64,000 nucleotides of DNA from assembly GCA_949316495.1 (NCBI GenBank), contig OX439008.1:11586532-11650531 (forward strand). The letters run 5' to 3'. Source of the DNA: Amphiduros pacificus (lineage: Eukaryota; Annelida; Polychaeta; Phyllodocida; Hesionidae). Position numbers and translations under genes: made by a program. Of the stretch, positions 1-48,759 are shown in pieces. The notes below the pieces were generated by a model, which worked only from the letters and a program-made list of their open reading frames with translations, had not been told where the DNA came from and did not search any database. Position 1 is the stretch's first letter. Every line of letters begins with the position of its first letter.

Positions 1-3000
1 CCTGAGGATACAATGCTCTCCAGATGTAGTTCCACGCGCAGCTATTTGATGGACCTCTAAGGGTGATACGCCGGAAGTCACAAGCGTACAACCTATGAGA
101 CACTTTGTCTGGGATTTCGTCTGAGTATCAATACCCAGTTCAAATACGTTGCGAAATAAGACTTTCTGATGCAAATCATACTTTATCCCTCAAAGGTAAT
201 CTGAAAGCACGAGAATTAAGGAAATATTCATTGAAACCCCCTATGGTCATGGACAAATCAGATGTATTCATAATCTGTAGATATTGCCAACCACAAAAGG
301 CCGACAACGGACCCAAAGAAATCTATTGAAACATAAGGTCCAATTTGGTCCATTATGATATTATCATGTTCTAGTAAAGGTCAAAGATAAGCAATTTAAA
401 CGGTGACACTAGATATGTAATGAATGAGTATGTTAGGCTGGTTTTATGAATCTTTGGTGCGTCTTTTATTTCATCCTGTGAAGAAAAGTGTTCTATTCTG
501 CTGCGTTAGATCAAAGGAGTATTCTTCACTACATTGTGAGCTAGAACTCTGTTTCAAGTCTGAAAATATAATGACAATAGTATCACATATCTGAATTCCG
601 CTTGTGTGACCCTACATATGTTTGATGTCTCATACAATTTAAACATGATCTATTTTATCACATACAACATTCGTTATATACAGTGTATGCTATAATTGTT
701 CGGATAATAGAAAAAAATTACGTCGTCATTTCAGCTGACTATGTATCTATTTACCTTTTATCAGATTTGCCTATATGAGATAAAAATCTGATCATGTTTA
801 CATTTCATATGTGAATTTGTATATTCTGCAAAACAATATTTATATATTTACAAAGTCAGACACGTAAAGTTCGAGGAAATCACTAACAATTTAAATTTGA
901 AATAAGACGCAGCACAGCTTAACAACAACGAAATAAATTGTATGTCTTTGTATTCGTGTCAGAATCTTGTTTTCTGTAAAACAAGGAGGCAAAACATTTG
1001 TGATATAAGAAATAAGCAGGGGCCACGCAAACAGTTTCTCATTACACTAGATGGACTTATGTCAAGCCAGAATCAAACAGGAATCCTGAGATGGTTGACA
1101 ACAGATTGCTGATGTATTTTTTCTTTTGTGAGGAGTTGTGCACAAAGTCACACCGTTTCCTGTACGTCATGTAGGTTTGCGATAGGAAACTGAATATTTG
1201 ACACGTAATTTTCATACGAAAATACTGTGTTTTTTAAAGATTATTTAAGAAATCATAATTATGGAAGTATTAATTGGATATTAGATACCCAAAGATAATC
1301 ATTTTATATTATGATGTAAATGTCTCGTGGCATAAAATGTATAAGATAATAAATACGTAGTTAAGATAAAAAATGAAATAAATTTGCAGAATCAATAATG
1401 TCAATGTTGTACCACAGAGGAAAAGAATTTGAGATTAATGAAAGTGCAATATCTGGAGAAAAAGAATTAATAAAAAAAACATGTTGCAAAGAAGATTATA
1501 TGTATATTTACTCCAATTAAATCCAGTCTGCTAGCATATTTACATGATGGTATATTTACATGATGTTTATATATATATATATATATATATTTGTCAGACC
1601 TTATTAAGGGGTACCAATATCATAGCTAAATAATGTGTGTAACAGGAGATTGTCATCTGGTGTTAATATTGACATTGTTTTGTATACCTCGCAAATTTAA
1701 CGTTCATATCAATGGCATTAATGTCATTATCCACCACCAGGGAATTTATTACTACCTGTGACACTAGATGCCAGTGATTTATATAGTTATAGCCTGGTTG
1801 TATAAATATGTGTCTCAGACATATAGGCCTTGTACAGGTTACTTATGTAACTGTGACTAAGCAGCTGCACTATGAAAAGTGGGGTATTATAAATGCCTCA
1901 CAGTACGTCACTGCCCCACAAGACAGGTCTGAGATTGATAAAAATTCCATATCTGATACAATCTTATTATAAATATCACGTCCATATATGGTTTCAATAC
2001 ACGAGTGCCAGTGAGATCAGCAATATTCACCCAGCGTGTAAGTAATAACTATGTATTCATGGAATGTACCTTAATACTTACTATAATATGAAAAAAGGAA
2101 TGAAGATATCAAAACATATTTATGTCCAGCATATATGATATGATAAAACATACACCCCTATATGCAAATAAAGTTAATCTTAACCAATAGTTATATATTT
2201 AACTCTGTACGATAGACGTATGCAGAAGATGTACTCCACCCTGATTCTAATCCGAGAGCAACATTTGTATGACCTTCTTTGTGATCTAACCCCATAAAGT
2301 TTATCCAAGTGTGGTCCTTTCTTCGATTGCACCCCATAAAATGTATCAAGTACGATTCATTCTTTGCACTCTCCCAATAAAGTGTTTCCAGGTTTTGGCT
2401 TCACTGTGAGATCATCCCATATATTATATGGATGTACCATGGATATCTGTTATTCCTGTATGTCTCAGCTGTCTCATTATACAGCAAAGGGGGATGGCTT
2501 AGGGGCTCTATGCTCCAATCGTATGTTTGCTGTTTAAACATGCCCCATTTTGTGCCCTGCCCAATATACTTATGGGCGACTATTCTACATCGAGGTAAAA
2601 TAGAGTTACAAACCAACAGTCCCCCATTGGACCAATTAACAAGCAAAATGACTTCATTTCATTCATGCGATGAAGGGATTATCAGACATTATGATTATAT
2701 CCTTTGAATGATATCAAAATAAATCAACAACATGATACTTAACATATTTTTCTGCAAATGCATTTCCTAAACATCGCGTTTTATACGCTTTGGTGTTCGC
2801 CGTTTCAAAAAATAATTTGATTTACGAACCTGTGACATAATAATTGTACATAGTAATTGCACATATATATTTGATATATAATTGAACTATTTCTTGGTGA
2901 CTCTTCTCAACTGTTTTATATCATAAACACGTGTATATTATTTGAAACAATAAGTTTAGCGGCGTGGTCTGATGATTGCTGTTTAAAACAAATGGGCCAC

Positions 3001-3658
3001 ATAAAAGATCAAACGCCCACTGTCTTCCTTTTTTGAGTTTGAGCATTCAGAAACTTCCATTCAGTAATATGGTGCATGTTTCTGAACATGTCTCTTTCTC
3101 AATATCAATAACATACCTAATCAAATGATATGCCCAAGCTAGTGATTTCAATTGAAACCGTAATATTTACCGGCTCAAACCATTATGCAAAAATAATAAA
3201 TCGATATTTAGGAGGATTGGTATAATGATGTAGTGGTGTGTTTTGTAAACTGACAAGAACGTTGTCTGAGGATGAGATGTATAAATTTAGACTTTGATTC
3301 ACTCTTGATTTATACAGTATAGAATATGATTAGCATGATTACCTTCATAGTTGGCTGTCTCAAAAGAAACAAATCAACATGATATTGAAATGATTTGGAT
3401 GATTTTTTGATATCCATATATTGTCTGCAATTATTGTATTGAATTTCTACGCCTGTTAAATCAATCATATACCAAAAGCGACATCATCATTCATTATCTA
3501 AGATGGAAATTATATTAGAATGATAGAACCAACTGAGATTTTTCCTCCCAATGATCAATTCATTGTAACGTTATCAATAGATGCAAAGAAATATAAATAC
3601 ATGCAGCCTTTAATCTTATGATATCTGGACTCAATGACTTTCCATAGAGACGTTTCCA
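1..3658. other. No gene recognised; AT-rich non-coding DNA
   Basis: Open frames here are short and without recognisable motifs, typical splice sites or coding bias. I looked for the missing 5' exons of the downstream host gene and did not find them. The only clear structure is a short (TA)n tract near 1567-1591. Confidence 0.5.
1567..1591. repeat. (TA)n microsatellite
   Basis: A run of about 12 TA units in non-coding DNA, visible directly. Confidence 0.9.
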
Positions 3659-3782
3659 CACACTGTCTTTTATCTTTGGATATCTGTAGTTACTTAGCCG
3701 AGGGAGACGCACACGCTGTCTTATGTCTTCGGGTATCGGATGTTACTTTGCCGAAGGAGACACACACACTGCCTTTTATCAG
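3659..3782. repeat. 53-bp tandem repeat, about 2.3 copies
   Basis: Three successive segments begin with CACAC(A/G)CTG(T/C)CTT about 53 bp apart, each followed by a TATC..GTTACTT..CCGA(A/G)GGAGAC pattern. Copies differ at several bases, so the array is not recent. It overlaps the start of an open frame at 3723 that I do not accept as a gene. Confidence 0.7.
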
Positions 3783-4247
3783 AGTGGAATAAACAAGATA
3801 TGTGAGCATTCAGGGTGTCTCACACAAGTATGTCTGGCTTGTTTGCTTTGTTTGTCCGGTATCACCGAGTGTGGAATATCTTTCTTTGCTAATCTCCACC
3901 TGGAACATGATCTGAATAGTCCAGCTACATCAGACCGAGTAGAAGGTGTAGTTGATTTAGACACCTCAACTCGGCGCTACATATCTTCAACATACTTGAC
4001 TAATGGACAATGTTTTTTAACCAATGATCTTAATCAACAAATCTATATGGAAACAGGGGTGTTAGAAAGACTTGAATCTAATGATACAAACTGTTGACAT
4101 GCTATACACCGTACAATACCTGTTGTAAACTCCCTGTTCATGTTGTTGGTCAAGAAAGTAGGACAATACTGGAATATAACAAAGATATCTATATATCCTT
4201 TCCGTACGTGACAGTCATATAGTGATATAGTGAAACCTTGTTAATTT

Positions 4248-4408
4248 GGCTTGATGATCCAAAGGTTATGAGTTCGATTCCCGGCCGTTTCGGCATTGCT
4301 ATCATGATGCAATGTCTCATATGAGCTGAGACATGAAGGGTCAATCCTTTACCATTTTGTGAAGTGTCATGAAATAATGTGGAAAGTGACGTTGAAACCC
4401 CAAACAAA
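4248..4408 (+). mobile_element. Old tRNA-derived SINE copy, 5' truncated
   Basis: A B-box-like stretch (GAGTTCGATTCCCGGCC) is followed by the same downstream pieces as the full SINE at 62105-62419: the CATATGAGCTGAG motif, then a tail with GAAATAATG, AAAGTGA and CCCCAAACAAA. Several internal blocks are missing and substitutions are many, so this is an older copy. The A-box half is not recognisable. Confidence 0.7.
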
Positions 4409-4625
4409 GAGACCTACCAAGGGATCTACTTACCCATAAATTGCACAGTATGCCAGTGAGAGCCCTATCAATGGGGTCTACTGACCTACACATCTCCCAG
4501 TATGCCAGTGAGAGCCCTATCAATGGGTTCGACTCATCTACACATCACACAGTATGCTAGTGAGAGCCCTAACAATGGGGTCTACTCACCTTCACATCAC
4601 ACAGAATGTCTATATGCCAGTGCAT
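4394..4625. repeat. 52-bp tandem repeat, 3-4 copies
   Basis: The phrase CAGTATGCCAGTGAGAGCCC recurs at about 4446, 4498 and 4550, exactly 52 bp apart, and a decayed copy starts near 4602. A degenerate copy also precedes the array. It directly abuts the 3' end of the old SINE, so the array may have grown from the SINE border. Confidence 0.85.
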
Positions 4626-5273
4626 CTATCTGAACAAGAGTAATGATACATAGATATATTCCAAGGGCTTCGTAGAGAATAGTTTAGATTATGAGCTATG
4701 AGATGTAAGACACCAGGAAACGATGCTGTTATTATGGATTTGGAGACAAATTCTGTAAACAAGTCATGAAGTCTATCCAAAGTGCCATGTACAACCTGCT
4801 ATCTTGAACCCACGTGGTACTTAGCAGCGTATGTCTCCTTGTTTCACAGGGTTAATGATCAGCAAATGATGCTGACTAGAAACGCATCATAAGGTAACTG
4901 TATATCTGAGCGAGAGAGGGCGTACAGACAATGACGAAGAGCACAGCCTCATCTAATGTCTCTTTCCGGTATATTTTGAGAAAGTGATTCCTTTGCTTTT
5001 TGTTGAATGACGGCAATTAACAGCGGGATATAGGAGTGTGTCACGCCACCAGGACAAATGACACTGCTCTTCACATCTGCTGCTCAACAGCCAGATCTTA
5101 TCAGAAACAACTGAATCCAATAACCCTAAATATATTGGCTTCACTTTCAATGATATAAACCCACTAATATATCATTTCATGCATATTTACTTCAAAACTG
5201 CTACATCATTGGTATATTTTGCTGGTGATGCGTAAGTATCTTTCATTGTTAGATTTCTTAAAACAATTATTTA

Positions 5274-5275
5274 TG

Positions 5276-5306
<31 letters not shown>

Positions 5307-5308
5307 AT
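5274..5308. repeat. (GTAT)n microsatellite
   Basis: About seven GTAT units flanked by short TA runs. Confidence 0.9.
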
Positions 5309-6575
5309 TGTCAGGTGAATCGATTTTGGTACCTGGGGTTGCTTCACTAGAGTTATTTAGAGAAGAAAAGGTTTGTGAGCTCGGGTAAAGTTAATGGCTT
5401 TTCCCTGTAGAATAAAGTCAAGTGAGAGAATATAAAAAAGGCAATTGCAGTTGAATACCACTACAGAATAGACCGTCATTTATTTGTCTATCATGGTCGT
5501 TGACCTGTTTTTCTAGATCTTCTGTTTTCAGGATAGGTCAATCTGCAACAAATAATGTTTAAATGAACTCTCAGTGTAACCGGAAACGAGATAAGATATG
5601 AGCGCGACAATCTATCAGAAACATTTTCAGAAAAAAAACTTTATACAAATATATTTTGCACTTTAATATCCTGCCTGTTTGTAGTTTCTAACATTAATTC
5701 TGTCCTTGCAATTATCTAAATATAAAATGTCCTCCAATTAGGTGTAACGTGATGTGTACATTAGTTTCAAGTATCCATTTCCTGTTTGACTCTGCTCTGT
5801 GAGGAAAGATGAATTAGACACTTGGGTCACATCAAATTCCACACCCCAAATGTTGTATGTCCAGAGTACAGAGATAATGATCTATTTAATACCAGACCCT
5901 TGAATCGCGGGTAACATAATGTTGTAAACGCCCATCGTAGATGTCGCTTACAACAACAATCAGGCAGACAGTTGTGAGTAGGACAATTCACTACAACTTT
6001 CAAATTGTTGTTTTGGCATTTGAGCAGTGCTAGTAATATTGTTAGGCTCTAACAGGTGGCGCTCTTATCACGGTATTGGATGACCTTGGGGTGCCATCAC
6101 CAGGTCATCACCATATTAGGCTAGGTATTGGACTTTATCCATGACGTCGTCGCTACAGACAAATATCCACTCTTCTGCCGCGTCGTTGTGAGCGTTGCAG
6201 CTCTGAAATGTCACTGAAGGGGAGCATAAACACGAGACATAACAGGCCCGACCTTCAGATAAGCATATTTGCCACTTTCCCATCCAAATAAGAGCAATCA
6301 AATTTCAGGGTAGGGGTGCACGTGGGAATTTAAGAGCTGCCCCGTCCTAGCACATAGCCAGACAAAGCAACTCAAGGAGAAAATAGGGCCCTTGTAGAGG
6401 ACTGCAAAATTATATGGTCTAGGCTACCTCTTGAGAGATGAATATAGATTTGGTTTGAATTTGGGTGGAACTGAGGGAAGTGTTGGAATTACATGAAAAG
6501 CTATTTAGATTTCTCTTCAAGTTCTGATTGAACTTGTCTTATGTCAAGTTTTATTTGAAAGTCGATCACAAATTA

Positions 6576-6682
<107 letters not shown>

Positions 6683-7794
6683 TACATCATCAATATGTTT
6701 TACATCATTTAGAGCTATTTTCACATCTTAACACACTTTCGCTTTTTTCAATTAGCTTTTCATTATTTTGTTTTGCACTTTATTAAATATAGTTCTGATT
6801 AAATGTAGACTCATATGAATTGCCGTAAATTAAAGTGCAATGATGCAATTTAAATTCATATAGACATTTCATAAACTTCAGCAATCTCTCAGCTCAAATT
6901 TCCCGGCAAAGATTTCCTGTTCATTATCACTATCAAGATGATGAGCGTGCCATGTGAAGCAACATAATGTATTTTCACATGTTATGATCATTTCTTCAAT
7001 GTAGTTTAAATGGAACTAGTGATTGTTTCATTTCCAGTGGTATTGCCTTATATAGTGCAGATAAGGTGCTGCTTTAAAGAGAAGCTTACAAATGAAGGCC
7101 AACTTGAGACTGTTTAGTATGATGACAATCTACTGGCCTCTGTCAGCGGTCAAGGCGGCCTCAATTCAGCCTGCTCGACAACCGCCATAGTGGCGACCCC
7201 TAGAGACGGGATCTATAAAGCGATGAGGGCTTTTAGGTCACGGGCCAGCGACACGAAATGGTCCTCAAACCTTTGGGACATTTCGGGAATCTATGGGTCT
7301 TTTGCAAACTACTCTATTGTGCATTTTATTATAAAAAGATGTCCATTCCAACTCTCAATTGCACTGACTACTATTCAGATATCGTTAATTTTACTGTTTT
7401 CTATCAACTTCTCATTTTACTAAATCTGGTGCAATACATAAATATCAGTGCAGTGTTCTCTCACACTAAAACAAACCCAAACACATCGGCATATAGGGGA
7501 CCTTTTTCGAATATCTGTGCTTAAATCAGTCATATGTCAACTTTAAAAAGTTAATCATATTGTGTTATTTTCGCTATGAATAGATACATGAGTCATTCTA
7601 TGTAGTTGTGGTCTAAACCATGAATGTTGCTGTTTTTGCTTATACACAGCAGACATGCCATGTAAAAACCGCGTGGATTTCTGGACAACAGATATTCCGT
7701 TGATTTTCAAGACATGGTTTTCTTGTCCAGTTTGAAAGGAAAGTTTTAGACATTCACTGAAATTTACAGATGATGTAAACAATTTTTGAACTTA

Positions 7795-8285
7795 TGATGC
7801 AGCCAATGACCTTAGTGTATAGACAATGACTTCAGTATGTAGACAATGACCTCAAAAATAGCTAATGTCCTCAGGTTACAGCCATTGACCTCAGTGTACA
7901 GCCAATGACATGAGAATATAGACAATGACCTAGGTAAATATACAATGGCCTCAACATATAGACAATGACCTCAGTATATAAACAATGACCTCAGTATAGA
8001 GACGATGACCTCAGGAAACAGCTGATAACCTCGGTATGGAGATGATGACCTCGGTATGGAGATGATGACCTCGGTATGGAGATGATGACCTCGGTATGGA
8101 GATGATGACCTCCGTATACAGCCACTGACTTATATTTATAGACAATGACCTCAGTACACATATGATGACAGTAGAATATAGACAATGACCTCAGTATGCA
8201 GACGATGACCTCAGTATACAGCTAATTAACTCAGTATATAGCAAATGACCCCAGTATACAGTCGATAACTTTAATATATAGATAA
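7795..8285. repeat. 20-bp minisatellite (ACAATGACCTCAGTATATAG-like)
   Basis: About 24 imperfect copies of a unit near 20 bp, based on GACAATGACCTCAGTATATA. A perfect sub-block from about 8031 to 8110 repeats GGTATGGAGATGATGACCTC four times, which points to recent local amplification. The minus-strand open frame 7991-8185 is a by-product. Confidence 0.9.
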
Positions 8286-10105
8286 TTTACAATCAATATA
8301 ATATGTCAAAGTATAATGTCATCGTGCCAATTCGTGTACCACAGTGCATTATATTTTTTTCTTAAATAAATCTATTCCAGCATTATTCAGCTGGATACAT
8401 TACAATTTTGGGTTGTTATGTTTATCACATAGGTATGGAATAGCATATCAATGTCAAAATTGACAAAATGATGAGCATATTTTGAGCTCTTAGACCACAT
8501 TATGCATCAAATCTTACAACCATCTTTTCAACAAAACATATAGCGTTAAAGGTATCTTGACATATATCTGTCATGGAGACTGATTTGCTTCTTTTGTTAG
8601 ACAGAACACCTTATAGCTTAATGCCAAGTCGCTGAACAGGGGAGGAAAAGGTAAAATCTGAGGAAACCAAAAACACCGACTTTATTTTTAGAGGGCCTTG
8701 GGAAAATATAAAAGGGGAAACCAAAGGGGAAGTCGTGAGGTTTAAAAGAGATGAAGAATGTAGCGATGAAGTAGAAGCTGTAACGTATATAATAAGAACT
8801 AAAATAATTATTTGATATTTTGAACATTTTTCATTTTATTAATTCAGGCGGCTGAATTGTCTATATCATCGATATTTCGTAAGCATCCTTGATATTTGCA
8901 TTGTGCTATAGTTTTGTTTGTTATATCCTTTATTCGTATCATTTCCAGTATGATGTTGATTATGCCTGATTGTAGAAGCTTTGTTATTCATGATTCCCAC
9001 TTGATCATATAAGGAGCCCTCCACTCTGCTTATCGAGGAAGTGACCTTAGTGCTACCCTCATGTTGTGACATCGTCTGACGTATAATTATATAAAGACCA
9101 GTAATACACATCATGTGACATCTATAAATTGTCAAAGAATGACCCTTTTCCGCCGACAAAACATGACAATCCCAAGAGAATCAAAGGCCTTTTGTTCCAT
9201 AATAACTGTTCCAAGCAAAGTGTCAGTTTTGCCTGTGATGCTAAACAGAAATAATGAATCATTTGTTGGATGGTACTCCGGATCTCGACGATCATGTTTT
9301 GTGTTCTCCCTGTGGAATCAGAAACAGGAAAACCTTCTCCTTGACAAAAAGACATTTCATGTTTGATCCTATTGCCTGACCATTACTCGATGTAGGTTAG
9401 TAAGGACAACGAAAAGATCGCTAAGTTTTATGACAAGTTTCATCTTTAGGACATCATTTGATTAGAAGGGAACAATTGTTGTCTCGATGAAATGTTAGCT
9501 TCGATTTAGACGCATATGAATATTTGATTATTTGTCTATAAAGAATGGATTTATCAAATTTGATGAGTAATTTGAATATACAGAGTGAAAAATACTTTCT
9601 CTAGATGATTTACCTCACAAGAAACCTCTCGAGGCCTAACTTGGAAGATTATTCAGTGGTAAGGATAATCATGTTAAAACGTTTTTATTGGAATCGCTAT
9701 CACACAATCTGTCTTGGAAGTTAAAATTGTGCTTGCGAGAACCAAGATGTAAAATCTGTGTCACTGAGATGAAGCAAAAGAGGTCAATATTTTCCGAGGG
9801 CCTTATATGCAATTTGGCACACATAAGTCAAATATTATAGCTAGGACTAAAATATCAGAATGCAATTTCAGTATATCTTCTGCAGATTCAAGGGTCGCCA
9901 CATTCAGTTGGTTTCACAAATGTGTTGACTTATCAAAACGAATAGAGGTTTGTCGTTCCAAATGCAAATCAAATGGATCAAGACTGAAATTTTCAAAATT
10001 AGATCTGAATGAATACAAGTTACAGATATTCAAAAGTAACAACAGATTGTGAGATGCATGTAATATAATTTATTGTAGAGAAGGGACTATTCCCATAATA
10101 GTCTT
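8286..10105. other. No gene recognised
   Basis: Short open frames on both strands (for example around 9115-9366 and 9807-10052) show no domain, signal or credible splice context. I see no transposon ends. Confidence 0.45.
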
Positions 10106-10109
10106 TTAA

Positions 10110-10820
10110 TATGTTTCCTTTCCATTCCCCTTTACCAATCCTGACATTAGAATGTGTCCCTTCCCGTTTCCTCTTACCATTCCTGACAAGAGAATGTGTC
10201 CCTTCCCGTTCCCCTTTACCATTCCTGGCATGAGAATGTGTCTCTTCCCGTTCCCCTTTACCATTCCTGGCATGAGAATGTGTCTCTTCCCGTTCCCCTT
10301 TACCATTCCTGGCATGAGAATGTGTCTCTTCCCGTTCCCCTTTACCATTCCTGGCATGAGAATGTGTCTCTTCCCGTTCCCCTTTACCATTCCTGGCATG
10401 AGAATGTGTCCCTTCCCGTTTCCTCTAACCATTCCTGACATGAGAATGTGTCCTTTCCCGGTTCCTCTTGTCATTCCTGGCATGAGAATGTGTCCCTTCC
10501 CGGTTCCTCTTACCATTCCTGGCATGATAATGTGTCCCTTCGCGTTTCCTCTAACCATTCCTTGCATGAACATATTGTCTTTTCCCATTCCCATTTCCCA
10601 TTCCTGGCATTAGAATGTGTCCCTTGCCTTTTTATCCCCATTAGAATGTGTCCCTTCCCGTTCCCGTTCCCCTGTACCATTCCTGGCATTAGAATGTGTC
10701 CCTTGCCTTTTTATCCCCACTAGAATGTGTCCCTTTCTGTCCCCCTTTACCATTCCTGACATGAGAATGTGTCGCTTTCCATTCTTGTTTACCATTTCTG
10801 TCATGAGGATGTGCCCACCA
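10110..10820. repeat. 42-bp minisatellite (GAATGTGTCCCTTCCCGTTC type)
   Basis: About 16 copies of a 42-bp unit containing TTCCTGGCATGAGAATGTGT and CTTCCCGTTCCCCTTTACC. The central five copies are nearly identical and the edges are diverged. Because 42 is divisible by three, stop-free frames of 150-160 codons appear on both strands (10152-10613 and 10106-10594). These are artefacts, not genes. Confidence 0.95.
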
Positions 10821-11408
10821 AACAGATAAGTAGTTATGTTTCACGGGTTCAGATGTAAACCCAGGGGCAATTTCCCATTATCTACTTCTGTTATTGCAGC
10901 TCACATTGGCAATTTGAGGATGAACTACACTTGTGGTGTAACATTATGATGAAAACAAAGACAAATTGGTCTGACAAAATGATTGATTCAGCAACATGAA
11001 TACACGTAAAACAATTGGAGGTGCAGTAGGCTTCCTGCATTTTCATTGATATTTTACAGTCCCCTTCACAGAAGCAGAGATTCACGCCAAATAAATCACA
11101 ATTGGGATTGTAAAGAGAACCTCAAACGTGTTTTAAGAGTATTCATTTGTAGTAAATTCAGGTACAGAGTATGGAAAGATATAACACATGATAACGTTTA
11201 GATAGTAGATAACTCGTGGGCCAACAAATGATATTAAAAATAAATATGATATCAAAAAAAGATTGATATCATATGCAAAAAAAAAAAAAACTTTTAAAAG
11301 TTACATTCAATATGAAATAAGCAATTTGCTCAACATGTGTTCTGACATTAACCTATATTACGTTTGAACCAGATAACAGATGTTTAATTCCATTTTTTTT
11401 CTTTCCAG

Positions 11409-46013
<34,605 letters not shown>

Positions 46014-48755
46014 TATATCTAAGTTTTAATATAAAATGTGATTCAACCTTGAAATGACATTGATATATGGAAAGTTTTGTTGCCAAATTTAAAATCATTC
46101 CCAAAGAGGAATAATTTTGAACAAGTATGATAAACAAGAAGAGAGTCTTATGAGTATAAAGTTGGTCTCACTTTGACTCGATATGTATATATTCCAATAA
46201 TTCTCAGATGTGTTGTAAATGTTCCTGATATAACAACGGCATTTATTTATGGATGATTGACATGAAACGGGAATAACAACGGTCTCCTACAAGAATTGGA
46301 AATCAAACACTAGATGGCGCCATTCTTTGTAAACCAGCAAAGTGAAATTGCATTTTGGAATGATAATATATCAATGGATATTACAAAGATAAAGAAATAC
46401 ATCAGCTTACATTTTTTTCAGATTAATATCAACAAAAACAAATAATCAACAATTCAAGCATTTCAGTAGAAAATATTTTATTATAACAAACATGGATGCA
46501 GTTATAACAAAAGCATCTACTTGGGAGAAAACAGTCATCAATACAAAACACCATCTACTGGTGTAGTCTTATTCATAGATTGATATAAAACGTGATGTAA
46601 GTTATGTGAATAATGGAGGAAAACAACGTTAACGTTTTGTACATAGCATGTAAAGTTGATGTAGTGATCATCGCAGTGAAAAATGGTTAATATAAAATAT
46701 TCATAAGATGGGTCATCTGAAATATTTCTAAATGTAAAAAATATGTGTAAAAATATCAACTTCATGGTGTTCACGCTCTATGCGGAAAGTATTTTGGGTC
46801 AGATATGATTTTTCAAAGCTTTGAGATGTATCATATACATTGATAGAATTTATTTTGCTCACCATACAAAGCTGTAACTGCTATGTGTACGCTTCCATAC
46901 ATATATATTGAAGTACATTACAATGTTAGACTTTGTATATTAATAATACTCGTCAAAAGTGAAAATACAGCCATATAAATAACTGCCGTTTTGCAAATAA
47001 AATCGCCAAAATTCAGGTGTCAATCCACAAACGAGATATTGTTTCCATTGTAAATTGAAATTTTAAAGATACATTTTACTGTTCTCTCTATATACTTTCA
47101 GTGTCATGAAGTTGGACAAATCCTTACCTGATAACCTATCCAATAGTAAAACTATTTCTTTGTCATAAATTAATAAAGAATGGCATTTGCATAATTAGAA
47201 TTATTATATATATCTGCCAAAATACCTTTATAAATTGCTCTGATGGCACGTGATGTCTGTAAAGTGGTTTGAATGGCTGTTCATATTGTCCATATAGAAG
47301 ATGTCATACATCCCAATGTGTATACTATTGCTCTATGCAAATAAAAGTTCATACATCATCAATCATTAAAATGAAATTGTTTAAAAAGATAAGTTATTTT
47401 ATTAGAAATCGCCTTTCCCGAACGACTCATAAAACGTGAAGAATCGAGGACTAATATTTAGTGAGAAATGTACCCTCAAAGAACAGGTAAAGAATATATG
47501 CTAAAAAGGATTCTTTCCATGTAAAGAATTTATCACAAATATGAAAGTGCTTGAGATGAAAAATAAACTTACTAGTATAATTGCACATACATTTATCAGG
47601 TCAACAATGGATTGTAGAATCTCGTTGATAGCAACACTATTTAAATGTGAAATAGCGAAATTGCAAAATAAATACACAATTTCGCTGCAAGAGTGGTAAG
47701 AAAGATTAATAATCATGATCATATAACAAGAATAAATGGTGTAGTAGAACTGGTTCCTGGTTGAAGCAACAATAGACTTTAAAATAGCCCTTTTAGCATG
47801 TAAGGTACCTGTTGCAACTTTATGATTCAAGCGATTGCTTCAAAAACAATTGAAAACATATTTCTTCCAAACATATTTTCTGGAAAAGCGTCATGAGCAG
47901 ACTAAGTCTGATAAAGCGCTATATAAAGGATTTAATTATTATATTAATAATATTAAGTAAAATATCATTGGTATTTGTGATTGTCAATATTTAAGTGAAA
48001 CGTTTTAAGTGCGAATATTATACAATAAGTTATTTAAAATACAAGCCATACTATAAGATACAAAACATAATGGTTTTAATTATGAAAAATTGAAAGGGTA
48101 TATGCTGAAAATCATACAAAAAGTGTGTTAGTTGAAAATAACGTGTGATATATTAACTAAAATTTATTGAAAATTTCCTCCGCCTCTCCAGTTACCCTTT
48201 ATGCCCTCCATGTCCGCCAGGTGGGGTACTTGTGCTATGACGGAAGGGAGACATACCACCTCACTTTTCCACATAATTTACATGTTTTCACATTTTTAAA
48301 ATAAGTACAAATGCAACATTATGATATGTTTATAGTACTCATATCTGTAGAATGAATATTTTTGGAGAACGAGTTCAGGAGATATATATTTTATTTTTGC
48401 TAATATCGACATTGTTTTCACGCACAACAATTACATTACTAATGCCAGTAGTGCTAAGAGATCAGAATGTAATATACAAATTGTATACCAAAATGAAGCC
48501 ATTTTTTATTACTTTTTGGGGTTGTAGACGTCTAGAACGAGTGTCATACATTAAAACAAACAATGAATAAACTTGCAACACAAAAAGTCAATCGAATCCT
48601 TAGTTAATAACCTTTTTATTTTTAATTATAAAATGTGCAAGTTACACATTTGGAAACGTCAAATAGTTGGACAAAAATAAGATCATTAAACCATAAAATC
48701 AATTATCAGGGGAAAGATAATAATGTACAGGTCTCAAATCCCCTGCCACTGAAAT
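46014..48755. other. 3' flank of the host gene; no second gene recognised
   Basis: AT-rich. No close AATAAA follows the stop, so the 3' UTR end is not placed. Minus-strand open frames (46538-46774, 47501-47830) are low-complexity and unrecognised. Confidence 0.45.
47830..47965 (+). mobile_element. Probable LINE/SINE 3' tail remnant
   Basis: GTCTGATAAAGCGCTATATA followed by an ATT-rich microsatellite-like tail. Tails of the form AAGCGCTATATAAA plus ATT repeats are common at the 3' ends of animal LINE/SINE families (from memory). No 5' part is recognisable. Confidence 0.4.
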
Positions 48756-48759
48756 GCTC

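Noticed and set aside
6116-6301. Coding-like minus-strand open frame with several Cys and Trp
   Set aside because: No recognisable domain, no neighbouring exons found and no clear splice sites at both ends.
10106-10613. Overlapping open frames of 150-160 codons on both strands
   Set aside because: Produced by a 42-bp tandem repeat, which keeps frame in any reading; no gene signals.
47501-47830. 109-codon minus-strand open frame
   Set aside because: Hydrophobic, AT-driven composition next to a repeat tail; no recognisable motif.
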